The notes under the pieces were generated by a model. The model saw nothing but the letters and a program-made list of their open reading frames with translations, was not told where the DNA came from and did no database searches. A stretch of DNA of 64,000 bases from Pleomorphomonas sp. PLEO (GTDB taxonomy: Bacteria > Pseudomonadota > Alphaproteobacteria > Rhizobiales > Pleomorphomonadaceae), in assembly GCF_041320595.1 (NCBI RefSeq), contig NZ_CP166625.1, positions 1,032,501-1,096,500 of the forward strand. Reading direction: 5' to 3'. Below, piece after piece: positions 63,046 to 64,000 of the stretch. The position numbers and the translations under genes are program-made. Positions within the stretch are counted from its first letter, which is position 1, and each line of letters begins with the position of its first letter.

Positions 63046-64000
63046 ATGCAAATGCGCAACATCGCCATCATCGCGCACGTCGACCATGGCAAGACGACCC
63101 TGGTCGATGAGCTTCTGAAACAGTCCGGCACCTATCGCGAGAACCAGAAGGTGGCGGAGCGCGTGATGGATTCCAACGACCTCGAGAAGGAGCGTGGCAT
63201 CACCATCCTTGCCAAGGCTACCTCCGTGGTCTGGAAGGATGTGCGGATCAACATCGTCGACACCCCAGGCCACGCCGACTTCGGTGGGGAAGTGGAACGC
63301 ATCCTCAATATGGTGGATGGTGCCATCGTTCTGGTCGACGCAGCCGAAGGGCCGATGCCGCAGACCAAGTTCGTGGTCGGCAAGGCGCTGAAGGTCGGCC
63401 TGAAGCCGATCGTTGCCATCAACAAGGTCGACCGACACGACGCCCGCATCCACGAAGTGGTGGACGAAGTGTTCGACCTGTTCGCCAATCTCGACGCCAC
63501 CGATGAGCAGCTCGACTTCCCGATCCTTTACGGCTCGGGCCGCAACGGCTGGTTCTCGACCACGCCGGAAGGCGGCGAGGGCGACGGCATGGCGCCGCTG
63601 TTCGATCTGGTTCTGCGCCACGTCGAGCCGCCGCATGTCGAGAAGGACGCGTCCTTCCGCATGATCGGCACGCTGCTCGAGGCCAATCCCTTCCTCGGCC
63701 GCGTCGTGACCGGTCGCATCACCTCGGGTTCGGTAAAAACCAACCAGACCATCAAGGTGCTCGACCAGGACGGCAACATTGTCGATCAGGGCCGTGTCTC
63801 CAAGCTCCTCGCCTTCCGTGGCCTCGAGCGCACGGCGATCGACGTCGGCGAAGCCGGCGACATCGTGGCGATCGCTGGCCTCAGCAAGGGCACGGTGGCC
63901 GAGACCTTCTGCGCCCTCGACGTCACCGAGCCGCTGCATGCGCAGCCGATCGACCCGCCGACCGTCACCATGACCTTCGTCGTCAACAACTCGCCGCTGG
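63046..64000 (+). CDS. typA: Translational GTPase TypA/BipA, N-terminal part (3' end outside window)
   Basis: The first 318 codons. A ribosome-binding GTPase of the EF-G/LepA group, active under stress and in ribosome assembly at low temperature. Motifs: G1 [10 protein letters not shown], switch ERGITI, G3 [11 protein letters not shown]4 NKVDR, G5 near GSGRNGW. The EF-Tu-like domain 2 starts after 200. The frame is open to the window end. Confidence 0.95.
   Translation, partial: MQMRNIAIIAHVDHGKTTLVDELLKQSGTYRENQKVAERVMDSNDLEKERGITILAKATSVVWKDVRINIVDTPGHADFGGEVERILNMVDGAIVLVDAAEGPMPQTKFVVGKALKVGLKPIVAINKVDRHDARIHEVVDEVFDLFANLDATDEQLDFPILYGSGRNGWFSTTPEGGEGDGMAPLFDLVLRHVEPPHVEKDASFRMIGTLLEANPFLGRVVTGRITSGSVKTNQTIKVLDQDGNIVDQGRVSKLLAFRGLERTAIDVGEAGDIVAIAGLSKGTVAETFCALDVTEPLHAQPIDPPTVTMTFVVNNSPL

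Noticed and set aside
1-64000. tRNA, rRNA, CRISPR arrays, insertion sequences or prophage genes
   Set aside because: None seen by eye: no T-loop-like tRNA ends, no regular direct repeats with spacers, no transposase or integrase motifs in any convincing ORF. A tRNAscan or CRISPR search would settle it.

Overview
The window reads as chromosomal DNA of a free-living, nitrogen-fixing alphaproteobacterium of the order Hyphomicrobiales (Rhizobiales). The signs are high GC with dense coding, a nifB-nifS-nifV operon behind a textbook sigma-54/NifA promoter, and families typical of that group (BTLCP peptidase, IalB, DUF1223, DUF1203, type 2 ArgC). An [FeFe] hydrogenase is unusual for alphaproteobacteria. 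Together with nif genes it makes me think of Pleomorphomonas-like bacteria, but that placement is inference and no rRNA or tRNA gene is present to test it.

Layout. 1-2.9 kb: the end of leuA, then a MarR regulator and a FabF-type ketoacyl synthase with a dyad between them. 2.9-3.2 kb: a nested inverted-repeat element. 3.2-7.1 kb: a two-gene operon for a complete [FeFe] hydrogenase and a NuoF-C/GltD fusion flavoprotein. 7.4-10 kb: a NitT/TauT-type ABC transporter with a Tat-type binding protein. 10-15.2 kb: an RND efflux pump with two adaptor proteins. 15.4-20.3 kb: an exopolysaccharide region (Wzc-like chain-length protein and tyrosine kinase split by a frameshift, a Gly-rich secreted protein, a BTLCP cysteine peptidase, an initiating sugar transferase). 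20.8-35.6 kb: housekeeping and transport genes (cobU, ethanolamine-type permease plus aldehyde dehydrogenase, pyrF, uup, MscS, UPF0104, MFS, a chemoreceptor, a ROK sugar kinase). 35.6-40.6 kb: a Gfo/Idh oxidoreductase and nifBSV. 40.8-57.2 kb: ahpCD, a NUDIX hydrolase, small proteins, leuD, argC, rlmN (frameshifted), ialB, a GT39 transferase, argG. 57.3-58.6 kb: an AT-rich island with a GT51 transglycosylase-like gene converging on a membrane protein of unknown function. 58.7-64 kb: a second chemoreceptor, a LysE exporter, a Bcr/CflA exporter and the start of typA.

How the genes fit together. NifB (FeMo-co core), NifS (sulfur donor) and NifV (homocitrate) supply the nitrogenase cofactor, and the structural nif genes must lie elsewhere. 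Nitrogenase releases H2, so the hydrogenase, predicted to pass electrons to a pyridine nucleotide through its GltD-like partner, could recover that reductant or could vent excess reductant; the sequence does not set the direction. AhpC/AhpD beside nifB could protect against peroxide.

Two genes (the Wzc-like gene and rlmN) are broken by an apparent single-base loss in a C/G homopolymer. Seeing the same kind of lesion twice makes sequencing error the leading explanation. The best candidates for new biology are the hydrogenase/fusion pair, the AT-rich GT51/membrane-protein pair, and dispersed palindromes that keep one loop core but change their stems.
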